From positions 1 through 38,167 of the forward strand of contig NZ_PEBS01000054.1 of NCBI RefSeq assembly GCF_002869965.1: a DNA stretch of 38,167 bases, given 5' to 3'. The DNA is from Janthinobacterium sp. ROICE36 (GTDB lineage Bacteria > Pseudomonadota > Gammaproteobacteria > Burkholderiales > Burkholderiaceae_D). A program made the position numbers and the translations under genes. The notes under the pieces are model-generated. The model did no database searches. It saw nothing but the letters and a program-made list of their open reading frames with translations, and had not been told where the DNA came from. This document shows positions 6,790 through 15,255 of this stretch, one piece after another (within the stretch, counting starts at the first letter, position 1; each line of letters begins with the position of its first letter).

Positions 6790-9100
6790 GTTGCTAAAAG
6801 AAACTACCAGTGTCCGTCCCCCTGCATTGGGGCGGCGCGGTTTCCTGATCGCCGCCGCCGGCACGGGTTTTACCCTGGCGTTCTTGCGCGCCGACAGCTC
6901 TTTGGCCGCCGGCAAGGTGGCGCCCGTGCCGCCCGTCAAAGCCAGCGCACCCGTATTCGATCCCAGCATCTGGTTGCAGATCGAGCGTGACGGCATCGTC
7001 ACCGTCAATATCGCCAAGGCGGAAATGGGTCAGCATATCGGCACCGCCCTGGCGCGCATCGTGGCCGAGGAGCTGGAAGCGGACTGGAGCAAGGTACGCC
7101 TGCATTACGTGGATACGGACCCGAAATGGGGCTTGATGGTGACGGGCGGTAGCTGGTCCGTCTGGCAGAATTTCGACCCGCTCAGCCGTGCCGGCGCGGC
7201 CGGGCGCCTCGCGCTGATCGAGGAGGGCGCGCGCCTGCTGCGCGTACCCATGTCCGCCTGCCACGCCAGGCTCGGTGTCGTGCATGGCCGCGGGCGCTCG
7301 ATCAGCTATGGCGACATCGTGCGCCGTGGCAAGCTGGCGCGCCAGTACACGCCGGAGCAATTGAAGTCCATCGTGCTGAAGACGCCGCAGCAGCGCAGCC
7401 TGATCGGCCAGCAGGTGCAGGCGCTGGACATTCCATCGAAGACGAATGGCACGGCCGTGTACGGCATCGATGCGCAGGTGGAGGGCATGCTGTATGCGCG
7501 CCCGAAGATCCCGCCCACGCGCTACGGTTCAAAAGTCGTGTCTATCGATGATACGGCGGCGAAAAAGGTGAAGGGCTACTTGCGCTCGGTGGCCTTGCAA
7601 GACCCCAGCGGCACGGTACCCGGCTGGGTCATGGTGGTAGCCGACACGTATGCGGCCGCCATGCGCGCTGCCGACCTGGTGCAGGTGACATGGCGGGCCG
7701 GTGCGGCCGCCCACGTGTCGGAACAGGATATCGTCAACTATGCGGGCAAGCAGCTGGCCGATGCCAGCCTGGGCGCCCGCGTGGTCGATGACGATGGCGT
7801 GGAGCAAGCATTCAAGGATGCCAGCCTGCAACTGGAACGCCACTACACGACCAGCACCGTGCTGCATTTCCAGCTGGAACCGGTGAATGCGCTGGCGCAG
7901 GAAATCGACGGCGTCTGGCATATCCATGCAGGCAACCAGTGGCAATCGTTGATCCTGCCCGTGCTGGCGCAAGCGTTGCAGGTGCCGGAGAGCAAGGTCA
8001 TGCTGCATACCTATCTGCTCGGTGGCGGCTTCGGGCGGCGCTTGAATGGCGATTATTGCGTGCCGGCCGCGCTGGCCGCGCAAGCCGTGGGGCGCCCCGT
8101 CAAGATGATTTGCACGCGGCCCGACGATGCGCGTTTCGATTCGCCCCGTTCGCCGTCCATGCAGCATGTGCGCATGGCCTTCGATGCTGACGGCAAGGTC
8201 TCGGCGATGGTGCACGAAGCGAGCGCGGGCTGGCCCACGCAAGCCATGATACCCGCCTTCCTGTCCAAGGATAAGCAGGGCCATCCTTATGACCCCTTCG
8301 CCATCGCCGGCGCCGACCACTGGTACACGGTGGGCGCGCAGCGCGTGCGGGCAGTGTCGAACGACCTGGCCAACAGCAGTTTCCGCCCCGGCTGGCTGCG
8401 TTCCGTGGGCCCGGGCTGGACGAATTGGGCTGTGGAAAGTTTCATGGACGAGGCGGCGCAGGCGGCCAAGGTCGATCCGCTGGCGTTCCGTTTGTCGCTG
8501 CTGCAGGCGACGGGCCGCAACGCGGGCAGTGCGCCGAACGCCGTCGGTGGCGCCGCGCGCCTGGCCCACGTGCTGCAGCGGGTGGCGGACAAGGCGGGCT
8601 GGGGCACGGCGATGCCGCCCGACACGGGCCTGGGCATCGCCGCCACGTTCGGCCAGGAGCGCGACATGCCCACCTGGACGGCCTGCATTGCCCGGGTGAA
8701 AGTGGACCGCAACACTTGCATGGTGAAAGTGGAAAAACTGTTCATGGTGATCGACGCGGGCAGCATCGTCGATCCCGATGGCGCGCTGGCGCAGGCGGAA
8801 GGGGGCGCACTGTGGGGCGTGAGCATGGCCTTGCATGAGGGCACGGCTTTCCTCAGCGGCGAAGTGAAGGATACCAACCTGAATACCTACACGCCCCTGC
8901 GCATGGCCGACGTGCCCGAGCTCGATATCGAATTTGTTGCTAGCACGGCAACTTCAACGGGCATGGGCGAGCCGCCCACGACGGCCGTGGCGCCCGCCAT
9001 TGGCAACGCCATCTTCGCCGCCGTGGCGTCACGCGTGCGGCATTTGCCGATCCGCCCGGAAGCCGTGCTGAAGGGGCTGGACCGGCACGGTGCCGTCTGA
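6782..9100 (+). CDS. iorB: molybdopterin subunit of periplasmic aldehyde/N-heterocycle oxidoreductase (IorB-like), Tat-exported
   Basis: 772 residues. The N-terminus carries a twin-arginine signal (R18-R19-G-F-L followed by a hydrophobic run), as in IorB and AldH-type subunits that fold with cofactor before export. Xanthine-oxidase-family motifs include LLGGGFGRR in the cofactor domain and the C-terminal GMGEPPTTAVAPAIGNA, whose Glu is the family's catalytic base. It should hydroxylate an aldehyde or N-heteroaromatic using water and pass electrons via the 2Fe-2S subunit to the triheme cytochrome. GTG start, overlapping the iorA-like stop by 8 bases. The complex makes the cell need molybdenum, which links it loosely to the putative molybdenum uptake locus at 24.6 kb. 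Confidence 0.92.
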   Translation: MFKLLKETTSVRPPALGRRGFLIAAAGTGFTLAFLRADSSLAAGKVAPVPPVKASAPVFDPSIWLQIERDGIVTVNIAKAEMGQHIGTALARIVAEELEADWSKVRLHYVDTDPKWGLMVTGGSWSVWQNFDPLSRAGAAGRLALIEEGARLLRVPMSACHARLGVVHGRGRSISYGDIVRRGKLARQYTPEQLKSIVLKTPQQRSLIGQQVQALDIPSKTNGTAVYGIDAQVEGMLYARPKIPPTRYGSKVVSIDDTAAKKVKGYLRSVALQDPSGTVPGWVMVVADTYAAAMRAADLVQVTWRAGAAAHVSEQDIVNYAGKQLADASLGARVVDDDGVEQAFKDASLQLERHYTTSTVLHFQLEPVNALAQEIDGVWHIHAGNQWQSLILPVLAQALQVPESKVMLHTYLLGGGFGRRLNGDYCVPAALAAQAVGRPVKMICTRPDDARFDSPRSPSMQHVRMAFDADGKVSAMVHEASAGWPTQAMIPAFLSKDKQGHPYDPFAIAGADHWYTVGAQRVRAVSNDLANSSFRPGWLRSVGPGWTNWAVESFMDEAAQAAKVDPLAFRLSLLQATGRNAGSAPNAVGGAARLAHVLQRVADKAGWGTAMPPDTGLGIAATFGQERDMPTWTACIARVKVDRNTCMVKVEKLFMVIDAGSIVDPDGALAQAEGGALWGVSMALHEGTAFLSGEVKDTNLNTYTPLRMADVPELDIEFVASTATSTGMGEPPTTAVAPAIGNAIFAAVASRVRHLPIRPEAVLKGLDRHGAV

Positions 9101-9106
9101 CGCCGG

Positions 9107-9128
9107 CGCGTGGCAAATTTGCCGCGCG
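9107..9128. repeat. 22-bp near-perfect palindrome after the oxidoreductase operon
   Basis: GGCAAATTTGCC at 9112-9123 is perfectly self-complementary and is flanked by CGCG on both sides with one mismatch. It lies 7 bases after the Mo subunit stop. It could act as a terminator stem, although no T-run follows, or as a dimeric protein site upstream of the gene at 9251. Confidence 0.4.
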
Positions 9129-9250
9129 CCGCGCGTGAACGCACGCAGGCTGCTACACTGAGGCTTGCGGCTCAGGGCGTGCAGGCGGCGCACTGCCCGG
9201 CACAATCAGCGCAATAGCATTGTGATGTCAGCTCGATAGCGGAGGCAATC

Positions 9251-9916
9251 ATGCAAGAACAATTTGTCAGCATCACGGCCGATGAACTTCAAATGGACGG
9301 CGTGCTTGAAATGCCCGAGCGGCCGGTGGGCATCGTCCTGTTTGCCCACGGCGCGGGCGCCGACAGCGACTACCTTGGCGCCTCCAGTCACGCCACTTCC
9401 CAGGATTTTTTGCGGGCGGGCATCGCCACCTTGCGCTTCGACCAGGGCGGTGTCGAGCCTGGCGGCGGCAGCAATGGCCATGCGTATTTCGTGCGCAGCG
9501 ATATCGTGCTGCTGGCGCGTCAACTGGAAAAAGCCCTGGGCTGGCTGCAAATGGACCCATCCACGCGGCGCTTGCCCTGCGGCCTGTATGGCTATGGCAC
9601 CAGCGCCGCCGTGGTGATGCAGCTGGCGGCCTGGCGCAGCGCGGAAATCGCTGCCCTGGCCGTCTGCGATGGCCAGGTGGAAATGGCGGGCAAGGCGGCG
9701 CTGGAAAACGTGCGCGTGCCATCCTTGCTGATCGTGGGCGGGCGCGACCCCGATGTGGCTGGCCTGAACCGCATGGCGTTTGCCACCTTGCGCTGCGACA
9801 AGCAACTGGAACAGATCGCCGCGCCTGGCGGCCCCGACACGCGCCACCAGGCGGCCTTGCTGGCTACGGACTGGTATACGCGCCATTTCAACGGGCATAC
9901 CAGTACGGCGCAGTAG
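9251..9916 (+). CDS. dienelactone-hydrolase-like alpha/beta-hydrolase, nucleophile apparently lost
   Basis: 221 residues with the small alpha/beta-hydrolase fold of the dienelactone hydrolase type: LFAHGAGADS (30-39) as the oxyanion strand, LRFDQGG (61-67), GLYGYGTSAAVV (111-122) as the elbow region, and VGGRDPD (162-168) and Arg198-His199 as likely acid and base. At the elbow, where GxSxG is expected, the sequence is G-Y-G-T-S: the nucleophile position 116 is Gly and a Ser sits two residues later. It may therefore be a non-catalytic member or use another residue. Ribosome site GGAGG at 9241-9245. Function unknown. It is convergent with fghA, 9 bases away. Confidence 0.8.
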   Translation: MQEQFVSITADELQMDGVLEMPERPVGIVLFAHGAGADSDYLGASSHATSQDFLRAGIATLRFDQGGVEPGGGSNGHAYFVRSDIVLLARQLEKALGWLQMDPSTRRLPCGLYGYGTSAAVVMQLAAWRSAEIAALAVCDGQVEMAGKAALENVRVPSLLIVGGRDPDVAGLNRMAFATLRCDKQLEQIAAPGGPDTRHQAALLATDWYTRHFNGHTSTAQ

Positions 9917-9925
9917 GGCAGTTGG

Positions 9926-10792
9926 TCAGGCGGCGCGCAGGTTTTTCGCATGGAAGCGCACATGCTCTTCCATGAAGCTGGCGATGAAGTAATAACCGTG
10001 GTCATAGCCGGCATGGCGGCGCAGCCGTAATGGCTGGCCGGCGTCGCGGCACGCCGCTTCGAACACCTCGGGGTGCAGTTGCTCGGGCAGGAACTTGTCG
10101 GCCAGACCCTGGTCGATCAAGATGCCGTCGGGAAATGGTGCCGGCTGGCCTTGCAGGCCGCGCATCAGTGCGCTGGCGTCGTAGTGCTGCCAGCTGGCAG
10201 CGTCGCTGCCCAGGTAGCCCGTAAACGCTTTCTTGCCCCACGGACATTGACTCGGCGCGGCGATGGGGGCGAAGGCGGACACGGAGCGGAACAGGTCAGG
10301 ATTGCGCAAGGCCAGCACCAGCGCGCCATGGCCGCCCATCGAGTGGCCGAAAATACCCGTGCGTTGCGCATCGATCGCCAGTTCCTGTTCCAGCAGCGCG
10401 CGCAGTTCCAGGAGGTAGCTGTACATGCGGTAGTGCGTGCTCCAGGGCGCTTCGGTGGCGTCCACGTAAAAGCCTGCGCCCACGCCGAAATCCCAGGCAT
10501 CCGTTTCGCCCGCGATGTTGGCGCCACGGGGGCTGGTGTCGGGCGCGATCAGGATCAAGCCTTCCTCGGCCGCCACGCGCTGCGCGCCACCCTTGATCAT
10601 GAACGTTTCTTCCGTGCAAGTCAGGCCAGCCAGGTAAAACAGGGCGGGGCGTTTGGTGCTGACCACGCTGCCTGGCGGCGTGTCGGGAATGAAGGCCGAG
10701 AAACGCATGGGCAAGCCGACGGCGTGCGCCTCGTGGCGATAAAAGCGTTGTACGCCGCCAAAACAAACGTGTTCACTCAACAGTTCCAGCAT
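9926..10792 (-). CDS. fghA: S-formylglutathione hydrolase
   Basis: Hydrolyses S-formylglutathione to formate and glutathione, the last step of glutathione-dependent formaldehyde detoxification in the cytoplasm. The 288-residue length is usual. Esterase-D-type features: YLAGLTCTEETFMIKGGAQ (53-71), nucleophile Ser151 in GHSMGG, DQGLADKF with the acid, and GYDHGYYF with catalytic His265. GAGGAG precedes the ATG. The partner formaldehyde dehydrogenase (adhC/frmA) is not next to it here; a sirtuin gene lies 56 bases upstream on the same strand. Confidence 0.95.
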   Translation of the reverse strand: MLELLSEHVCFGGVQRFYRHEAHAVGLPMRFSAFIPDTPPGSVVSTKRPALFYLAGLTCTEETFMIKGGAQRVAAEEGLILIAPDTSPRGANIAGETDAWDFGVGAGFYVDATEAPWSTHYRMYSYLLELRALLEQELAIDAQRTGIFGHSMGGHGALVLALRNPDLFRSVSAFAPIAAPSQCPWGKKAFTGYLGSDAASWQHYDASALMRGLQGQPAPFPDGILIDQGLADKFLPEQLHPEVFEAACRDAGQPLRLRRHAGYDHGYYFIASFMEEHVRFHAKNLRAA

Positions 10793-10848
10793 GAATTCTC
10801 CTCGTCAATCCCACAGTATAGCCAGAGTGGCGCACCGCTGAGGCCCGA

Positions 10849-11712
10849 TCAGCCCAGCATGGCCGCTAATGCTGGCAAGATGTCTTGTGCCGGCGCATCG
10901 GTCTTGAATGCCAGCAAATGGTCGGCGCGCGTCTTGCCCAGGTTGATGGCGGCCACGGGCTTGCCCGTTTCGGCCGCCAGGCGGCACAGGCGAAAGCTCG
11001 AATACACCATCACGGACGAGCCCACCACCAGCAGGGCGCTGGCGGCCTGCATCTTGCGCTCGGCCTCAGCCGCGCAGGCGGCGGGTACGCCATCGCCAAA
11101 AAACACCACGTCGGGCTGCAGGGTGCCGCCGCAGCGGGGACAGACGGGCAGGTGGAAGGTGGCCAGCCGGGACGGTTCCAGCAAGGCGTCGCCATCGGGC
11201 GCCGGGGTGGCCGTGGCGCCCAGCATCTGCGGATTGTCGCGCTCCAGCATGTCCTGGATCAGGCGGCGCGTGTGACGGGTCCGGCAATCGAGGCAGACCA
11301 CGCCATGTATGCTGCCATGCAACTCCGTGACGGCAGCGCTGCCGGCCTGCTGATGCAGTCCATCCACGTTTTGCGTGACCAGGCCGCCAATGTGCTGGCG
11401 CTGTGCCAGTCGCGCGATGGCCAGGTGACCGGCATTCGGCGTGGCGCGCGCGAGGGTGGGCCAGCCCACCATGCTGCGCGCCCAGTAGCGGCGGCGCACG
11501 GCTTCCTGGCGGCGAAAATCGGGGCCTTGCACGGGGGCGTTGCCGTGTCGTACGCCCTCATTGTCGCGGTAAGCGGGAATGCCGGACGCCGTGCTGATGC
11601 CGGCGCCCGTCAGCAGCAGTACGTCGGGATGGCGCTGCAGGAACTGCGCCAGCTGCTCCAGGGCGGCATCGTCGTTGGCGGCTTGCAGGCTGGCTGAGGG
11701 GAAGTTTTGCAT
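10849..11712 (-). CDS. Sir2-family NAD-dependent protein deacylase (class II, SIRT4-like)
   Basis: 287 residues. Sirtuin motifs: GAGIS at 36-40, GIPAYRD at 44-50, TQNVDGLH at 113-120, catalytic His132, a zinc site from Cys140, Cys143, Cys191 and Cys194, and the NAD-binding VVGSS segment near the C-terminal third. The segment RRRYWARSMVGWP is characteristic of class II sirtuins related to SIRT4 and differs from E. coli CobB. It removes acyl groups from protein lysines with NAD+ as cosubstrate; targets cannot be inferred. The start at 11712 (MQNFPS) is preferred over an upstream frame to 11805 that overlaps the signal peptidase gene. Confidence 0.92.
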   Translation of the reverse strand: MQNFPSASLQAANDDAALEQLAQFLQRHPDVLLLTGAGISTASGIPAYRDNEGVRHGNAPVQGPDFRRQEAVRRRYWARSMVGWPTLARATPNAGHLAIARLAQRQHIGGLVTQNVDGLHQQAGSAAVTELHGSIHGVVCLDCRTRHTRRLIQDMLERDNPQMLGATATPAPDGDALLEPSRLATFHLPVCPRCGGTLQPDVVFFGDGVPAACAAEAERKMQAASALLVVGSSVMVYSSFRLCRLAAETGKPVAAINLGKTRADHLLAFKTDAPAQDILPALAAMLG

Positions 11713-11762
11713 GATGCGCCATGCTAACCGAAAAGCACGGCGCCGTTGCGAAGGGGGGGTGT

Positions 11763-12434
11763 TTACTCCAGCTTCATGCCGAAACGCTGCAGCCGCGGCT
11801 GCCAATGGTCTTGGATATTGGCCGACACGAGGATGCGCTCGGCCTTGCCGATCAGCAATGCGCGTGGCACGAAGCCGAAATAGCGCGAGTCGGCGCTGTT
11901 GTCGCGGTTATCGCCCAGCATCATGAAGTGGTCGGCCGGCACCGTCACGGGGGCAAAGCTGCGCGCCGCGCCCGCGATTTGCGGCAAGACCTGGATGCGG
12001 TGCTGCTCGGTCGCGTTGCGCTCGCTGATACGCTGCGCCGTCAGCTGGCCCACATGGGCGATGGTTTCAGGCGCCGTGTCGAGCGCCGTGTAGCGGGCGG
12101 GCTGGCCATTGATGACCAGCTCTTCATTGCGCATTTCTACCTGGTCGCCGGGCAGGGCGATGATGCGCTTGATCAATCGCGTGCCGTCTTTCGGCGAGGA
12201 AAAGGTGACGATATCGCCCCGCTGCGGTTCGCCCAGGCGCTGCAGCACGATATCGGTGAGCGGTACTTTCAGGTTGAAGGCGAGGCGGTTGACGAAGACC
12301 ACGTCGCCTTCGAGCAGGTTGGGGCGCATGGATGCAGACGGTATGGGATTCCAGTCCGCCACGGCCGTGCGGAAGACGCCGAACAGCAGCAGAAACATCA
12401 AAAAACCTTTGTTGGCGCGCATCCATGTTTTCAT
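11763..12434 (-). CDS. lepB: signal peptidase I (short form, one membrane anchor)
   Basis: 223 residues: one N-terminal membrane helix (about 9-27), then the periplasmic catalytic domain. The Ser-Lys dyad is Ser35 (PSASMRPN) and Lys89 (LIKRIIALPGD), and the conserved GDNRDNSADSRYFG box is at 174-187. It cleaves Sec/Tat signal peptides of exported proteins. The usual proteobacterial housekeeping LepB has two membrane helices and sits before rnc; this one is shorter and isolated, so it may be a second paralogue. AAAGAG precedes the ATG at 12434. Confidence 0.92.
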   Translation of the reverse strand: MKTWMRANKGFLMFLLLFGVFRTAVADWNPIPSASMRPNLLEGDVVFVNRLAFNLKVPLTDIVLQRLGEPQRGDIVTFSSPKDGTRLIKRIIALPGDQVEMRNEELVINGQPARYTALDTAPETIAHVGQLTAQRISERNATEQHRIQVLPQIAGAARSFAPVTVPADHFMMLGDNRDNSADSRYFGFVPRALLIGKAERILVSANIQDHWQPRLQRFGMKLE

Positions 12435-12556
12435 GTTGGCTCTTTCGCCGGGCCGTGCCCGTGCGTGTGAGGGAAGGCGCCATTGCTGCTGGCGCCCTAT
12501 CCACGATGCACGACCGGCAGCGCGGCCTTTGTTGCGTGCAAGCGTCAGCAACGAGG

Positions 12557-14131
12557 TTATTTGAACGCCTTGATGACGGCATCGAGCTTGACCTTGAACG
12601 ACTTGTCGTGCGCGTGGATGGCCGGCACTTCGCGTTGCACGCCGAGCAACTGGTAGACGGCCGTCTGCGCTGCGCGCACCGAATATTCCACGGTGAAGAC
12701 GACATCGTCGGCGAGCTCCACGAACTGGCTGACGAAGGCCAGGTTGACGGAGTTGGCCGGCACGGGCAGCGGGCGGTCGCTCTTCGCGCGGGGCATGAAC
12801 ATGCTGGTGATGTAGGGCATGCGGCAGGGAATGCAATTGGCCGTGGTCATGATGTCGAGGTCGAAGTTCAGGTGGCCACACAGCTCGCGCAGGATTTCCG
12901 CGCCGCTGCATTCGGACATGGGCTTGGCGACGAAGTTGCCGATGCGGTCGGGGTGCAGCGCATAGCCCCAGAATACTTGCACGCCCTCGGGCTGGCCGGC
13001 GAAATGGGGCTGGTGCGCCAGCACGACGGACATGAACCAGTTGCTGTCCTTGAAGGTGACGAGGCCGCCCGTGCCCGCGCTGTTGCCCGTGAATTGCTCC
13101 ATCCTGTCAAAGAAGGCGCTGTCCTTCAAGGTGACCGTGTACGAGGCCCAGTACGATTCGGCGATGCTGCTGTTGAAGGCGGCTGGACGGCCCAGTTCCG
13201 GGCGGCCCTCGGCCAGCTTTTCCCACAGGCGCCAGCCCTGGCTGTCGTTTTTCGTGCGCTTGGCCGGCGCGCTGTGCAAGCTGCCATAGCTGGAGGCATC
13301 CGTCATCGAGGCATTCTGGAAGAACACCAGGTCCCCGGCGGCAACGGGGATCACGTCGGCCAGGCCGTGTCGCTGGCAGTGCAGGGCGGTGGCAGTCAGG
13401 CGGCCTTCGGATTCTTGCACCTCGATATCGGTCACCGTGCAATCCATGATGATGTTCACGCCTTGCTCCTGCAGCCACGCGACCAGCGGGCGCACCAGGG
13501 AATCGTACTGGTTGTAGACGGTGCGCTTGACGCCAGCCAGGGTTTCGATGCGCGAAAACTCCATCATGAAACGGTGCAGGTAACGCTTGAATTCGACGGC
13601 GCTATGCCAGGGCTGGAAGGCAAACGTGGTGGCCCACATGTACCAGAACTTGGTGTCGAAGAATTCGGGCGAGAGCCAGTCCGTGATGGCGCTGCTGCCC
13701 AGCGTGTCTTCGTCGGCTTCCGTCAGTTTCAGCAATTCCAGCCTGTCCTGCATGGAAAAACCCATGCTGCTGACATCGACCTTGAAGCGGTTGCGGTCGA
13801 CCAGGCGCGCGCGCGAGTGGGGAATGTGCTGTTCGTTGAAGGCGATGGTTTCATCGTAGACGCTTTGGCCCGCATGTTCGAGCGAAGGGATGCTCTTGAA
13901 CAAGTCCCAGGTGCACTCGTAATTATCGGTGGTCAGCATGCGCCCGCCGCGCAAGGTGTAGCCATCCCCGGCATTGCCGCCGCCATCGAGGCTGCCCCCC
14001 GTCACGGGCGATGCTTCGAAGATGGTGATGTTGCTGCCTTGCATGCCGCCGTCGCGTAGCATGAAGGCGGCTGCGGACAGCGAGGCGATGCCGCCGCCGA
14101 CGAGATAGGCTTTTTTATTCGTATTGCTCAT
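12557..14131 (-). CDS. ohyA: oleate hydratase (FAD-dependent fatty acid 10-hydratase)
   Basis: 524 residues. Adds water to the cis-9 double bond of oleic and related acids to give 10-hydroxy fatty acids; FAD has a structural role. Visible features: Rossmann motif GGGIAS (12-17), FEASPVTGGSLDGGGNAGDG, RGGRMLTTDNYECTWDLF (61-78), and WATTFAFQPWHSA further on. In well-studied OhyA enzymes the position after RGGR carries the Glu thought to activate water (RGGREME); here it is Met65, as I recall for the Rhodococcus-type subgroup. AGGGA precedes the ATG at 14131; the frame to 14179 adds an unlikely basic stretch. The role is probably detoxification or modification of unsaturated fatty acids. Confidence 0.93.
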   Translation of the reverse strand: MSNTNKKAYLVGGGIASLSAAAFMLRDGGMQGSNITIFEASPVTGGSLDGGGNAGDGYTLRGGRMLTTDNYECTWDLFKSIPSLEHAGQSVYDETIAFNEQHIPHSRARLVDRNRFKVDVSSMGFSMQDRLELLKLTEADEDTLGSSAITDWLSPEFFDTKFWYMWATTFAFQPWHSAVEFKRYLHRFMMEFSRIETLAGVKRTVYNQYDSLVRPLVAWLQEQGVNIIMDCTVTDIEVQESEGRLTATALHCQRHGLADVIPVAAGDLVFFQNASMTDASSYGSLHSAPAKRTKNDSQGWRLWEKLAEGRPELGRPAAFNSSIAESYWASYTVTLKDSAFFDRMEQFTGNSAGTGGLVTFKDSNWFMSVVLAHQPHFAGQPEGVQVFWGYALHPDRIGNFVAKPMSECSGAEILRELCGHLNFDLDIMTTANCIPCRMPYITSMFMPRAKSDRPLPVPANSVNLAFVSQFVELADDVVFTVEYSVRAAQTAVYQLLGVQREVPAIHAHDKSFKVKLDAVIKAFK

Positions 14132-14506
14132 GGTTTTTCCCTGGGTGTGTGCACATCCGCGTGCGCGAAAGGCTGGCAAGCGGCACGGCCGATGCCGTAC
14201 CCTATTTATCTATTTTATAACGCCAGGGCAGAATGGGCCGCGCAATAGAGCAATTGCTCGGTTTTTTCGGGCGCCGTCGCTTCCGCCCGCCACAGGTCCC
14301 GTGCGCCGATATGGAATGGAGTCGGAAAGGGCTGCGCCATTACAATCAGCTGGCGCATTTCGCCGCACACCCGTTTGCATTCATGAAGGAGCAGCATGCT
14401 GTCCCATATTTGCCGCGCCCCCATGATCACGCCCATTACGATGGCGCTTACTTCCGCGACCTCGATGGCAACAGGCTGTGCGTCTGCTGCCACGCCGAGG
14501 AATCAC
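14132..14506. other. 375-base gap between oleate hydratase and the DinB gene
   Basis: It holds an AT-rich stretch at 14200-14220 (TATAAA-type -10 candidates on the minus strand) that probably belongs to the ohyA promoter. A 12-base palindrome GAGCAATTGCTC followed by GG and six T at 14248-14267 could be a weak terminator on the plus strand, although no plus-strand gene precedes it. A 92-codon minus-strand frame (14215-14493, GTG start, no ribosome site) fills much of the gap but has no recognisable features and is not called. Confidence 0.5.
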
Positions 14507-15091
14507 TCAGCGCTCCCCCCAGACATCGTCTTCCGTCCAGCCCAGCTCCAGGAAATCCTGCGCCCGCTCACCCGCTTCGCCGGCGCAATAGAATTCGTCG
14601 AGCTGGGGCGCTTCGATGCGCGTGCCGGACAGCATGGCGTGCACTTGTCCCCGGTGGTGGATCTGGTGCTGGAGCAAATGCGCCAGCATGCGCTGGCGCG
14701 TGTCGACTTGCGGCGTCTCGCGCAGTATCGTCACGGGCCGCGCCAGGTCCGCATCGCACAAGCTGCGGCAATGGGCGATCAGGCGCAGGTCCGATGCGCG
14801 CTGCGCCGTCTGCAGGGCCGCGCAATCGGTGAATGGTTCGTCCTGTTCAAAAAAGACATGGCAATCGGGATGGGGCGCTACGCCGCGCAGCTCGCGTTCG
14901 AGCGCGTCGAGATAAAACCAGTCGCACGTCAGGATGTGGTTCAGGGTGAACTGGATGGTGGGGAAAAAACTGACGCGCGTGGCCTGGAATTCGGCCTGTG
15001 TCAGCTGTCCGCAAGCCTTCAGCAGGCGGTGGTTGGCCCAGGCGTTGTTATACGCCTGGCTGGTGATGTAGTGCGCAAGTGGATTGTTCAT
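14507..15091 (-). CDS. DinB-family four-helix protein
   Basis: 194 residues with the DinB/YfiT four-helix fold. The metal-ligand histidines are seen in NHILTCDWFYLDAL (first helix pair) and in HLLQHQIHHRGQVHAML (third helix), a good match to the family. DinB proteins bind Zn or Ni; many act as thiol-dependent transferases, and others have no known role. The start at 15091 (MNNPLAHY) was chosen by family alignment; an ATG at 15124 is a plausible alternative, and neither has a strong ribosome site. Divergent from the HDOD gene with 164 bases between. Confidence 0.85.
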   Translation of the reverse strand: MNNPLAHYITSQAYNNAWANHRLLKACGQLTQAEFQATRVSFFPTIQFTLNHILTCDWFYLDALERELRGVAPHPDCHVFFEQDEPFTDCAALQTAQRASDLRLIAHCRSLCDADLARPVTILRETPQVDTRQRMLAHLLQHQIHHRGQVHAMLSGTRIEAPQLDEFYCAGEAGERAQDFLELGWTEDDVWGER

Positions 15092-15255
15092 ATTGGATCG
15101 CTGGTCGAGCAGGGCAGGGTTCATGTCGTGCCACTTTAGCATGTTGCGGCAGGTGGACAAAGCGCTCACGCCAGCCGCACCAGCGCTGCTGTCATCAAGT
15201 AAAATCACGGAGCGAACTTCGCGATAATGATGCATACAGGGCTTGGGATAGCAAA

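Noticed and set aside
12332..14059. 575-codon plus-strand open frame opposite oleate hydratase
   Set aside because: Shadow frame; the minus-strand protein has full FAD and hydratase motifs.
14215..14493. 92-codon minus-strand frame between ohyA and the DinB gene
   Set aside because: GTG start without ribosome site, no recognisable motif, and likely overlap with the ohyA promoter region. It could be revived by conservation data.
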